Part shown: positions 13,401-26,500 of the stretch, piece after piece | Layout of the letters: every line of letters begins with the position of its first letter | How positions within the stretch are numbered: the first letter of the stretch is position 1 | Source of the DNA: Sarcocystis neurona | Taxonomy: Eukaryota; Apicomplexa; Conoidasida; Eucoccidiorida; Sarcocystidae | NCBI GenBank assembly: GCA_000727475.1 | Contig: KL647297.1 | Coordinates: 526,421 to 590,420, forward strand | Length of the DNA: 64,000 bases | Reading direction: 5' to 3' | The notes under the pieces: model-generated | What the model saw: only the letters and a program-made list of their open reading frames with translations | The model's database searches: none | What the model was told of the DNA's origin: nothing | Position numbers and translations under genes: made by a program

Positions 13401-16400
13401 TTTCTTCCTTCGCCTTCCCGCCGTGTGTCTTTGTGTGTGTCTGTGTGCTTCTCTTCACACGCACACATTCGGGTCTCCCTGCTGGCATGCCGTTCTTCTC
13501 TCGCTGCCGACGTTCCCGTTCCTGCGAAGTGTGTCTCGTCTCCCCGCTCTCCCCCGCCGTCTCGTCTGGTCCTCCTTTATCACCGTCTCCCAGGCAGTTT
13601 CACTCCGGCCTTCCACCGTCGTTCTCTTGTCTCGCCGTTGCGCCCGTTTCTCTACTTTTTTTCGGCTGCTTTCCCTTCCACCTGTCGTCCTCTCTCTTCG
13701 TGTGCTGCAGCATACATCAGCAGCCAGTCTGTGCGCCTGCGTCCAGCATCCTAAATGTATCTGCGTGCTTGGTGATGAAGCCTTCGATATACACATGTGT
13801 ATATGAGTGAACGTATTTCTCTCACTCTGGATCTGTGTGTCTCCGGCAGTCTCTGTCTCGCTGTCTCCCTGTCTCTCTTCACGTATATGTGTGTATGTGT
13901 GTGCGTTTGTGTGTGCTGCCGTATGGATGTGAGACCAGTGTCGCGGAGACGCTATCTGCTTGAGTGCTGCTGCGTTCAAGGCGACATCGTTTCTCTCCTT
14001 TCTTTGCTCTTTTGTCTGCGTGTGTGCGAAGGCCGGCTGCAAAGACCTAACGAGCTGGGGCTTCGAATTTCTGCGCAATCTGGCAGGAGAGGTGGCTGCT
14101 GCGTACGCAGAGCTGCAGAGCGGAGGAGACGAGCAGCGCAAGGACGAGGCCAAAGAGGAGGAGGACGAGGAAAAAGAGAAGGAGAAGCAGTCCCAGAAGG
14201 AAGCAGACGGTGACGGGGAGGAGACGAAGAAGCGGCAGGCGCAGCAGCAGCAGCGAGACGGGAGCGAGACGCGAAAGGGAGAAAAGAAAGAAGAGGAACA
14301 GCAGCAGCGGCATGAAGAAGAACGCGAGGTGACAATGGAAGACGCTGGTGGGCCAGCAGCTGGAGAGACAGGAAGCACCGGCGGTGGCCGCAGCAGTCAC
14401 GTGCTGGGGAGCGGCGGAGACGGGAGAAGCGGCAGCGGCGTGGCTGGCAGCAGCTGGGCTGGCGCGGAGAGAAAAGAAGAAGCAGCAGCAGGACCGGCTG
14501 CAGGAGGCGGTAGAGGAGGACGAGGAGGAAAAGGAGGCGGAGAAGGAGCAGAGCGAGACGGGGTGAAGGAAGAAGCGACGAGCAGCAGTGTTTTCTTTGA
14601 AGTAGAGGAGAAGGCTCGGGCGTTCCGTCGGTGGTCCCCGCCTTTGCCCACCTTAGAAGATATAAATAAGGTCGTCAATTTGATACTGCCGTATTATATG
14701 ACGCACAACGCAGAAATCGAAGGAGTCGACCTGCTGGCCGAGGTGGACCGCGTCGAGGCGCTTGTTCAGTATATTGACAGCAGCAACTATCAGAAAGTTA
14801 ACGCGTACGTCTTGTCTATGGCGCAATACGCAGGGAGCTCGGAGGAGTATCTGCGACTGCTGAAGGTAGCGTTTGCGATCTTGCTGCAGCAGCAGGAATA
14901 CTACGACGCCCTGCGAGTCGCGCTAAGAATTGCTGCCGCTGCGCCCGCAGGTTCTTCTTTCGGCGCGGCAGCGGTAGGGGGGGGGGGTTCCGTGGAGGGA
15001 GGGGAGCAGGAGGAGGACCGTGTGCAGCAGGTGCTGCGCTGCTGCAGCGGGAAGAAACTGCTTCTCAAGCAGCTGGCGCTGCTGCTGGCCAGACAGCGCT
15101 ACGACTGCGAGTTCGCCGACGAACAGTTGCAGCGTCTGAACAGCGGCGAAGAACTCTCTCGCTTCTTTCTTCTCCTGGCCAAAGAAACCGACGTGCTGGA
15201 GCCCAAGGCGCCGGAAGAGGTGTACAAAACCCACCTGGAAGACCCCCCCTCCGGCGCGGCGTCGCTCACGCTGCCAGGGACCCGACGTGCGGGCGGTGCT
15301 CCGGCCTCGGGCGCGGGAGGAGCCGGAGGAGCAGCGGGCGGAGGTGCAGCAGCAGGAGGTGGGGGGGGGGGAGCTGGAGCAGCAGCTGCAGCAGGCACCG
15401 CGGGAACGGCGGCTGCAGCAGCTGCTGCTGCCGGACCTCTGCTCGACAGTGCGAGACAAAATCTGGCTTCTACTTTTGTCAACGCTTTTGTTAACGCGGG
15501 CTTCTGCAAAGACAAGCTCATGCTGGCCGAAGGTGAGACGCGTGCGCGAGGTATTCTTCGAGGAGAACTGGCTGGCACTCGAAACTCCGGTGCACGCATG
15601 CCAAAGAGAAAGGATAAGGAAGAAGAAGAATTCTCTGTGTGTGCAGCTGATTCAACCCTGGCTTGCCTCATGAGGGTGCCGCAGACGTGTTAGTAGCTGC
15701 CGGCAGGGGGAGACCCACGGGGACCTATCGCTGCTGCTGTCTCATCTTGTGGCTCCCGCCTTCCTGTGTCCCGCCGGCTTTCTCCTCTGCATGTGGTGGC
15801 TGCCTTCCTGCGTTGCGTCCGCCCCCTTTTTGCTGTCTTCCTGTATCCCTCTGTCTTCTCGAGGGGGAGCCCGCGATGGAGTCGTTGCTTTTCCCTTTCC
15901 CCATGCGTCTCCCCTTGCGCCTCCTCCCGTGTCTGTGTCTCGCTTCTAGTGCCGAGGGTGCCCGTCCTCACGCGTCTCACAGTCTCGCCCTCTTGAAGAA
16001 AAGTGCTGTCCAGAACTAGGGGCACAGTTCAACGGAGATAAACTCGCGGCGTGGGCTGCTGCAGCAGCAGCTGTGTCAGGGGAAATTTTCGAAGAAGCAC
16101 AGCGTTTCTCCCCTTCCCTGCGCGGGTCGCCTGCGCGCTGTCGTGCGCGTCTCTCTCTGCAGCAGCTGACCGTCTCTCTCTCGCTCTGGCTCTGCCCTGG
16201 GCAGCTGCTGCTTCCACTGCTGCGTGTGGGACTCGCATGCGGAGGCCGTGTGCGGCTGCCGCTTACTGGGAGTTCCGCCGCGGCTTCTGCGCTGCTGCTC
16301 ATTCGTGTTGCTGCTGCTGTGGTGCTGCTGCTGCTGCTGGTGGCAGGGGGAGCGTGGCTGTACAAGAACAAGGACCACGGGATGATTTCCGCGGCTGCAT

Positions 16401-19400
16401 CTCTGGGGGCGATACTTCTGTGGAACGTTGACGAGGGCCTGTCTCATCTCGATAAATACCAATACTCATCAGACTGCAATATTAAAGCCGGCGCCTTACT
16501 TGGTACGCGCCCACAAGATGCCAGAAGAGTATCTGCTAAGATTCTGTGTGCTGTCACTTTTTGTTCCTTTCTCTCTTCCGCGCATCTCCGCATTTTTGCC
16601 ATTCTGCTGTCTTCTTGTATCACCGTCTCCGTCCCGTTCCCGGCTGCCTTTCTGGATCTTCGCTCGGTCTCTCTGTTTCAGCCTCCGTCTCGCCTATGTC
16701 TCCCACAACACGTCTTTGCTGCACATCTTCTTTTTCTCGTCTCCCTATCCTCCTCCTCCTCGACCTCATCCTCCTGAATCGCGTATATCGCGCGTTTGCA
16801 TTGTCGCTGGTGTCTCGTCTCCGTTTCCTTCTCGCTCTGTTTGGCACGCGCAGCGCGTCCTCACTCGCAGCAGCAGAGAGTTGGTAACACACTCGTATCG
16901 TGCAGAAGAGACTTCGTCTAGCAGCGTGCTGTGCCGCCGCGTTGCTGTCTCTCTCTGTGCCCCCGTCCTCCTCCTCCCGTCTTTCTTCTTGCTGTCTTTC
17001 TCCTTGCTGCCTTTCTCTTTGTTGCGTTGCTGCTGGTTGTCTCTCCACATGGGTAGGTCGGACGTGCGTTGTTGTTTCTCCAGGAGCAACAACAGCTTTG
17101 CTGCCGCATGCGGCTGTACGTATACATGTGTGTGTGTAGTCTAGGCATTGCATTGGCCGCCTGCATTTATGTAGATACGCGTACTTAGCCGCGGAAAGAC
17201 GGGGATCCTGCTGCCCTTGTTTGTGTGTTTCTGTCTGCGCACGTACGCCTCCATGTGTGCGCCGAAAAACGTTCGGGCGTGCTTGTTTCTACATCTGCGG
17301 TCAGCGTCTTCATCCAGTGCTGCTGTCGCTGCTGCTGCCACGCACCCGTGGGTGCTGCTGCTGCGTCGTGGGTACTGCTGTCGCTGTGGCTGCTGCTGCT
17401 CTCGCTGTTGCGGCTGCTGCTTTCACTGTCGCTGCTGCTGCTGTCGTATCTGCTGCTGCTGCAGCTCGTCGTCCTGCTTTGGCGTGCTGACTGCTGCTGC
17501 TGCTGCGTGTCCCGTCGCCGGCGTTGCAGCAGGCGCGTTGCTGTTTGGTGTGGGGCTGCTGCTGCCGCGCCCCTGCTACTGCTTGTGGGGCGTGCTGCGC
17601 ACACAGGCTTCGGAGTGCTGAGCAGCAACGTGCGGCACGAGTGCGACGCCGCGTTCGCATTGCTGAAGGAGCATCTCGAAGACTCTCTAGACGGAGGAGC
17701 CTGCAGCTCGACGCAGCAGAAGGTTGCTGCAGCAATTGGCTTGGGCTGCGCATACGCGGGCAGCAAGCGACAAGACGTGATGGAGATTCTCACCGTCCTG
17801 GTGGTCCGTCCGGTCTCCCTTTCGTCCCAACCGTTTCCTTTGCATTTCTTCTGCTTCTTCATCTTCTCCTCGTCCGTCTTTTCTGTTCTTCCGCTTCCGC
17901 GGCCTCTTCTGCTGCCCTCGCTACTGTCTCTCTACGTGTGTCTGTTTCTGCGGCCCGAAGGAAGGATGGGGAAGTGTACATGAAAAACAGAGAGCGCTGC
18001 GTAGCTCGAAGGAAACTGGGCGAAGAGGGATGTGTCGGAGTCTCTCAATTCACTCGAAATGCCCGGACACGTCCGTATCTCTCTGTCCGTGTGTTTCGGT
18101 CTTCCTGCGTCTCTGTGCCTTGTCTCTGTGTCCGGAGAGATATGCGCATGCACGAGGACGAAGACAGACACCGAGAGCTGCGGAGACGGCGAGACACAGC
18201 GGGAGACACCGAGGCAGGGAGACGGAGACAGGGAGACGGAGACAGGGAGACGGAGACAGGGAGACACAGGCAGAGAGACAGAGGGGGACGTATCTCTGTG
18301 TAGAAATACACACATGTTGTGCATGCATAGACGTATACCCGCAGATGCTGCAAATTTTCTGTATGAGTGCGAGTCTGTGCCAGTCGCTGCCTGTGTGTAC
18401 GCGTATGCTTGCCTTGTATGTTTGTCTTCCCCCCCCTCTCCCTCTCTGTGTTTGTCCCTGCGTTAGTCTTTTCTCGTATATTCAGAAGGCGTCGGTGCCG
18501 GCGTGGCTCTGTCCGCATGCGTTTCTCGCCGTGTCTCTGCTCACGCGTGCATGCGCCTCTCTGTTCCTCTGTATATTATTTGCCCGTATCTGTGTCTGTG
18601 TGACTGCTGACGGTGTGTTGTTTTTCGGAGGTTCTTGCGAGTTTCGGTCCCTGCGAATCTCCCGTGTTGCGTGTGCGTGCGCCTTTGTTGGCGTCCTGGA
18701 CGTGGGTCGTCCGTGTTTTCTGTTCGAGTTGTTCTTCGTTTCGCCCTTCTTCCGCCCCCTTCGCAGCAGAAGCGTCTCCCACGTGCTGCTCTCCTGCTGT
18801 TCTCTGAGTGACTCACGCGCAGGTGGACGGGTCCCTGCCTATCGAGCTGAGCGCGTTTGCAGCCGCGTCGCTGGGTCTCGTCTTCGTCGGGAGCTGCAAC
18901 CAGGAAGCAGCAGAAGCAATTCTCACTACGTTGATTGATCGCACTGCTGTAGAAAGTAAGAGCTCGCACCTTCTGTCTGTTACTGCTGCTGCGCAAAGCA
19001 GCCGTCTCCTGCTTCCTGCGCGCGGCTGCTGCGCCGCTCATTTCTTCCCGTGACTAGCCATCTCTCTGTTTCAGAGGGTTCTCGACGCATGCGTCCACGT
19101 GAAGTCCGTCCTCCTCGTGTGTTGCGTTTCTCCACACACATGTGCGTGTGTGTCTGTCTGTCTCTCCGTCTCTCTCTATCCGTGTGTCGCCCTTTTTTTT
19201 TATCTGTCTTTCTACGTGTCTCTCTCTGTGTGTCTCTGTCTCTCCCCCGATCTGTCCCGTCTCCGCGTCTCCCTCTATCTGCCAGCTGTCTCGCTTGTCT
19301 TTGCTGTCTCTCTCTCTCTCTGTGGGTGTTTCCCTCTCTTCGTGTCTCCGCTCCGTGTCTCCCTCCGTCTCTGTCTCGTCTCTGTGTCTCGCCGCACGTG

Positions 19401-20518
19401 TGCGCATGTATACGTGCATCTGAGCAGCAGCTTCCTCGCTGCGCGCACGTAGAATGTAGACCTCCTATCACACAACTACTGCGGGCACGTGTGCCTTCCT
19501 TTGCAAGCGGCTTTCTTCCTCGGGGGCCCGCCCGCGCTCTGTGTCTCTCTTCGTAAGTCTTCCCTCGGAGGTCGCTGTCCTCTGCGCATGCGTGGGTTGG
19601 CGCCTGTTGACGAGGTGCAGAGACACACAACTCCACACGTACGCACATATCAACTGCGACTGTGGAACCGCAGCACTTTTCCGGCTTCTGTGGAAGTGGA
19701 AGTCTGGGCCTGCACTTCCCTTCTTCATATTTGCTTGCAAGTAGAAGTCGGCAGGTGCACTCTTTCCTGTACATCCAAAGTCCAACTCTGGACGTGCGCG
19801 CCTGCGGCTTGTGTAGGCTGCTTTGCAAAGGGAACTTCGCGGACCTGCACGTTTCCCTGCAAGAGGATATTTGTGGACATGACGACGCGTGTGTCTGCCT
19901 GCTTCGTTGCTTGAGGAACTCTGTGCGCATGCAGTTGAACTTCTGAAAAGTGTGAAGGACACGGGGTTCTTCGTCTTTCTCTCTAGACACGCATCTCTCT
20001 CTGAGCAGCAACTTCTTCTGCGGAGGCTCCATGCCGTCGCTCTCTCTACTCAGACAGACTGCACGCCTCTCGACGGGTGTTCTCTGCAGACAAAAAGGAG
20101 ACCACCCCCCAAAAGAACGGCTGCGCATGAGGCACCCGTCTCTCTTCTTCTTCGTCTCTCTCTTTCTGTGTCTGCTGGTGCGCTTGTTGCCCTCTTCGTA
20201 GCGCGTCCGACGACGTAGAAGAAGTCTTCGACCGGCAGCGCTGCACCCCGCTGCTGCTGCTGCAGTCGTCGGTATTCTTCTTCCTGTCTTTCCCGAGCGC
20301 CTCGCGTGGGCCCCTGCCTCGACTCGGGTGTGCGTGCGCGCCACGACGTAGCCGTCTCCCTGTCCCCTCGCACACACGTGTCTCCTGCTCGCGCATTTCT
20401 CCCCTCGTAAATCCGTCGCTACGTGTAATTCCACTTTCGTATCCTACTGCGCGAAAAATTCAAATGGATGAACGTTACCTTGCCTGTTCATAAGACGCGT
20501 GTCACCCATCTTCTCCGC

Positions 20519-20549
<31 letters not shown>

Positions 20550-23500
20550 CACATATATGCACCCATACTAAAACATGTGTACATATATATATATATATCA
20601 ATACACGTGTATACACATACACATATATATACCCATATATGTACCCATAGACACATGTGTGTGTATATATATATACATGTATGTATATATATCTACACGC
20701 ATATATATGCATATGTACACTTGCATATATATACATATATGCGTGTTTGGACGGCGCTTTGTATTTGGTGATGTGCGAGTTTTTTTTGTCGAGGAATATA
20801 CATGTCTCTGGTGCCTTTCCTCTGTGTGTGTAGGTGTTTCTATATTGAAGTGTCGTACTGTACTCCGAGAGCGTGTGCAGGTGTTTCAGTCTGTCTCTCC
20901 AGATGTAACTCTGCGTACTTTTGGGACCCTGTACGCGTGTGGACCGCTGGCCAGGAGCGTGATGCGCGGCAGGTGCGACTGGTCGATTTTCTGCATGCGG
21001 CAGCAGCGGCTTTTCTTCTTGCTTTCTTCGCCGCAGCACTCCACTGCGCAGACGCGGTGCTGTTTGCTGCCGTCTCTGGACTTTCTTTTTCGGCAGGGAG
21101 CTGTCCTCGCCGTGCGCCTCCTTCGTTTTGCATGCGAGACGCCCTTTTACTCCTCTTCTTCATCCCTGCGGTGCTGCGCGGCGTTTACCCGTGCTGCTGC
21201 TGCCGGACTCTGTCTTGTGCTGGGCGCGTGCAGAGGGCCTGGATTCTCCTCTTTGCGTGTACTTCGCTCTGGGCCTGGGGCTGCTGTTTCTCGGCACGCG
21301 TGACGCCTGTGAACCGACGCTGACGGCGCTCGAAGCGCTCCCGTCAAGTGCGGCAGCGGCGTGGAGCAGCAACGGCAACGAGGACTGCAGCGCCAGCAGC
21401 ACGGCTGCGTGCGAGGGAAGCACCAACGGGGAAAACAGCAGCAAAAGCACCGGCGCTGGGGGCGAGAACAGCGGGAGCGGCAGCCGCGGAAGCGGCAGCA
21501 GCGGAAGCGGCAGCAGCGGCAGCGGCAGCGGTGGCGACCAGTCGAAGAGACAGAAACAGCAACTTCTGAGCGCGCAACTGCTGTCGTTGTATGCGCAGCG
21601 CACGGTCGAAGGACTGGCCTTTGCAGGGAGCGGCGACGTGCTGAAGGTGCAGAAGTTCCTTAGCATTTGTGGGGAGTCGCGGGACAAGAAGTACTGGGCA
21701 GACCTTCTGCTGAAGAGTACAGGCGTCGCATCTCCCTCCGAAGTCGACGGGGCAGACGCCGTCTCCGAGAAGGCGGCAGGGGCGCGCGAGGGGGGGGCGA
21801 CGAGCGACGTGGAAGGCGGCGCCAGAAGCGGCGGCGGAGGGGCCGAAGACGGCGGACGGAGGAGCAGCAGCAGCAGCGGCGGCGGCGCGCCTGGCACGTC
21901 TAATGGCCGCAGACGCAGCAGCAGAAGGAGAAGCAGCACTGCGACGAGCGGACGCCGCGAGGGGGCGCCACCAGCGACGCGAGGCCCTGACGACGACTCG
22001 GAAGCCGAGGAGGACGTCGACGAAGAAGACGGCAGCAGAAAACTCGACCAGGCTGTTGCGGTGATGAACGTCGCGCTGCTTTCGTTTGCCGAGGACGTGG
22101 GGGCGGAGATGACGCTTCGCGTTCTGGTGAGGCGTCTCAAACCCGCCCTCTCGTCTCCGCTGTGGCTGTGTGTCTCACCTAGCGAAGTCTCTCTGTCTCT
22201 ATCTGCGCTGGGCATGCGGCAAGTTGCAGTCAGTACTCAGTAGCAGGACGGTGGCTTCTCTGTTCTTCCGGGACGCATGCAGCAGCAGACTGCCGCTGTG
22301 GACGCCGGCGAGAGTTTCTTGACGAAGTAACTTGCGTAGAACGTGTCCCAGTTTTCGCGGTCCTTCGTCTTCTCCCCTCGCTTTCCACCTGCTGCACGTC
22401 AAGTCCCTCTCCCTCTCTGCTCGAGTTATTTTTCGTCTGTATCCGCATGCACCACACACGTACACGCACCAATCACAGCTACGTAAGGACACCTATACCT
22501 ATCGATCTCTCTATCCATCTATGTGTGTACACATATGTATATATCTGTGTGTATACATATGGCGAGGAGTCATGTAGCGGTCTTTGTCGAGTAGTAGACG
22601 GCCAACATATATAGACGTATTTACGGCGAAGAGATATATGTACACATCCATGTAGGGTGGGTAGTGATATATATATATATGTACATGTATATACAGCCAG
22701 GAGTCATACGCTATATATTATATATATATATACAGCGAGGAGCTATCTATGTGTCAAGTAGATATATATGTGGATATATGTGGCACCTTTCGTTTGGACT
22801 TCTCGGCGTACATCGTCTTTTGCCTCTTCTTCGTGTTGTTCTCGTCAGTGTGTCGTGTTTCCCCCTTCTTTTACACGTGTATCCGCTCCTGTTTCTGTTG
22901 ATGTTTTTGTCTCCGGTTCTTCGCCGTCGGGTCGGTTCACCTGCGCAGCAGCAACTTGCGCTCCGCTCTCCTCCTCCGTCGGGCGTCGTGCGTGGGGGTT
23001 GCCCGTCCCGTCCGCGCCCGAAAGACACGTGCACTCGCGCGCGGGGGGGCCGCGGCAGTTTCTTCGCTTCTACCGCGTCCTGCCCCCTCACCCAGTCGCT
23101 GGGCTGCTGCTGATGCTGCTGCTGCAGCAGCTGTCCTGTCCTGCTGCTGCCTCCTCCTGTCCTGCTGTTGCTGCAGCCACAGCGCGTCTGTGTGTGTGTG
23201 TGTGTTTCGGGCGTGCAGGAGCACATTCTTCAATACGGAGACCTGCCACAGCGCCGTGCAGTGCCCCTGGCGCTGGCGCTTCACTCTGCCTCACGCGCGA
23301 AGCCCGGGGTGATCGACACCCTGTCCAAACTTTCTCATGACGTGGACGCGGACGTTGCTTTGAACGCCATTTTTGCGATGGGGATTGTCGGCGCAGGTCG
23401 GATCAATGCCTCGTGCCCTCCCAGCGGCCTCTTGGTGACTTGGAGATGTGTGTTGTGTAGATGTATTTTATGTCTGGCGCGAGCTCGTCCCCGCATGCGC

Positions 23501-26500
23501 AGCAATACCCCCGCACAGACGCGCCGAAAAAATGTCTCGAAGAAGCCGCGGCAGCACCCAGGGCGGGTTGAGGAGGCCCCTCTTTCGCCGACCAAAAGAG
23601 AAGCTTACCTCTCCTGCTCTCCTCGGCCTGCGCTCTCTACACACCATCACCCATCTCCTCTCTGTATATATATGTATACTGGTGGTACCCTTCCCTATCT
23701 CCGATGTACGAGACACGCTACTTCCTCATTTCTCTCTCTCTATATGTATATAGGTATATGAATGGGAAGAAGAGATCCTGCATGCGTCGAGAATACACGT
23801 ATATGCATGCACCAAAGTAGATAGGAAGACACAGATGAATATGTGTGGGAAGCGTAACGGGACTAGCGGGTGCATGCGCGAGGAGAAGAGGCGCCTGTGG
23901 GGAGGATGGGAGGGGGAAGGGAAGGGCCTTCATGCAGCTCTCTCGCCACGGTCACCAAGATACCTCTACGAGAGCCCGCTGGCCGCGACGCATATATATA
24001 TATATACAGAGAAAAAGAGGGGCAGATGAAGTGAAGAAAGGCCGGTAATAGCGACTTGGCTTCTTTTTCTCCGGAGAAGAACACTTCCTTTTCTTCTCCT
24101 GTGCGAGCATCACGACGACGCGTGCCGTGGCTGCCTCACCAGCACCCCACACGCTGCAAGGCCTGCTGTACGCACGTGCGTGAATTTGTCTGTCTGTGTG
24201 TGTGTCTGTATGTTTTATACGTAGGTTAGCACCTCGTAAAAATATATGCATATATATATATATATTTATGCGTGTGTACATTTCGCGTGTGTATAGCCCA
24301 TTTGTGTGGCCCTGTCTCTGTATAGATTCTTGCGTATACATCCAGGTCTCCATATGTACGTCTCGACCCGTGGCCCTCTATTCGTACGTGTGTACGACGG
24401 TCTTGCAGTCGGCCCGCATGAATATAAATACACGTATGTCCACGTAGAGCTGGACTACGGAGTCCGCTGCATTCCTCTTGCATGAACATAAATGTGTATA
24501 TATGTCTGCGTAGGTCTGCACTACGCTCCCACGTTCTTCTTGCATATATATATATATATATATTTATATATATGTGTGTACATATATGTGTGTGTAGGTA
24601 TGCGTGTGTAGCTGTGGCTGTGTTAGACGCAGACGTGGACGTTTTTACGTGGACGTGTAGGCGACGCAGGACATCCGTGTTGCACGTACGGACGTCCTTT
24701 GTCGCGGGCAGACGTATTTCTGTGGAGCGAACCATTTCAGTCGGACACGCCTGAAACGTTTATCTGCCGTATATACGCACGTGCATATACTGCTGCGAAC
24801 ACGTATACATATATATATATGTCTATGTGTGTACGTATGTATATATGTGTATGTGTATACTTGTGTATACATGCGTATGTGTATACGTGTACATGCGCGT
24901 CGAAAGACAGGGGAGGGACACAACGGACTGCGAAGAATATATACCGACACAACGAACCGCAGTCACTTTCCTTTGTTGAAGTAAAAATTTATTTATGTGC
25001 GTTTCTTCGTGTGTGTGGGGCGCGCTGCGCGGGGAGAGCAGCGCAGAAGAGAGATCGACGGGGACGGAAGAGACGGGGGGTTCTTAAGGCGTTCACGCTT
25101 TTATAACTGCGGAGCGCCTTTTCCTCTGCATGCGCTCACATGTGTATGTGTGGATGTATGTGTACTTGTTTTTTCCTGTCTACATGTATAGGCATGTATG
25201 TATATGCGTATCTGTCTATGTCTACATATTGGTCCACTTGTGTATATGTGAGTCCGTCTGTGTTTGTTTCTCTTTCTCTTTAAACGTGTGTAACGTGGGT
25301 GTCTACGTTTACCAACTAAATGTCGGCCATCTGTTTCCGGTGTTTGTCTGCGTGTCTGCGCAAACGAAGTTGACTTTCCGGGTGTACGTACACATCACGA
25401 GAGAGTCGTCTGGAAGCGGGTGCGCCAGCGAGCTACGCATGCGCTGTGGCACGCCTCGGATGGTTCTGATCCGTGCGTCTGGCTCTGCTTCCTAGGTCAC
25501 ATATATACATATATATACGAATGTATACATATATATGCACGTACCTATATATATACACGGGTATATATACACGTACACACAAACGTATGTATATATGGTG
25601 GACGCGTGGCGCAGGTGCGTTGAGAAGTTGTCGACGATGTGGGGGGAGCTGCTGTTGCTGCTGCTGGTGCTTCAGGAACGAACAACGCGCGGATCGCGGG
25701 GCTGCTACGGTCCCTTGCGTCGTACTACGGGAAAGACAGCAGCGCTCTCTTCGTGGTAAAGTTCTCTCTGCCGTCTCCGTCTGTGCAGGCCCTTCTTTCT
25801 CCGTCTTCCTGTCTCCGTCTCGCGTGCGTGCTGTCTTGCTGTTTGGCCTCGGATGGAGACGAGACACGATTTCTGCCGTGGGTCGTGCTCGTCGGGGAGG
25901 GGGCGGGCCCTACTGGCTCGCGCCGGATCTCCTTCTGTCTCCACTTCTCGCTTCGTCCGCATAGAAGCAGACGTGGGCAAACAGCAAGCAGCAGCAGAGG
26001 GTCCTGCTGACAGTGCTGCTGCCGCGTCATGTGCGCGTGTAGAAGAGACAGACGCAGGCACATGAAAGCGTCCACGCATAACCATGCATATATGTATGTA
26101 TATTCGTGTATACGTAGAAGGTACAGAGCCACCTACTCCGTCTCCCGAGTAGAGTGCCGGAACTTTTGTGTCTCTCTTTTCCTGTCTATTCCTCTCTTTT
26201 CCTCTTTTTGTCTCTTTTGGTGTCTTCGTCTCGTCCTTCGTTTCTTTTCCCTTTTCTCTCCTTTTGTCTGTCTCTCCCTTTTATTCGCGCTGTCTCTCCG
26301 TTTCTCCCTTTCGTTTTCCTTTCCCGTTTTTCTTTCTGTGTCTCTCTGTCTCGTGGGTGGAAGTGTATGGAGGACGTGTCTTCCGGTGAGGTTTACCTCG
26401 ATCTCAGCGAACCGCCCACCACAGTCCGTCTTCTTCACATGTACATACATACACGCATGTACGTATATCCGTGTATGTGTACATGGATTTATATCTCCAT

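Noticed and set aside
13455..14378. 307-codon minus-strand frame
   Set aside because: It overlaps RPN1 intron 5 and exon 6 in antisense; its composition is Ser/Cys/Arg repeat complement.
21160..22215. 351-codon minus-strand frame
   Set aside because: It is the antisense shadow of RPN1 exon 10, whose plus-strand reading matches the family.
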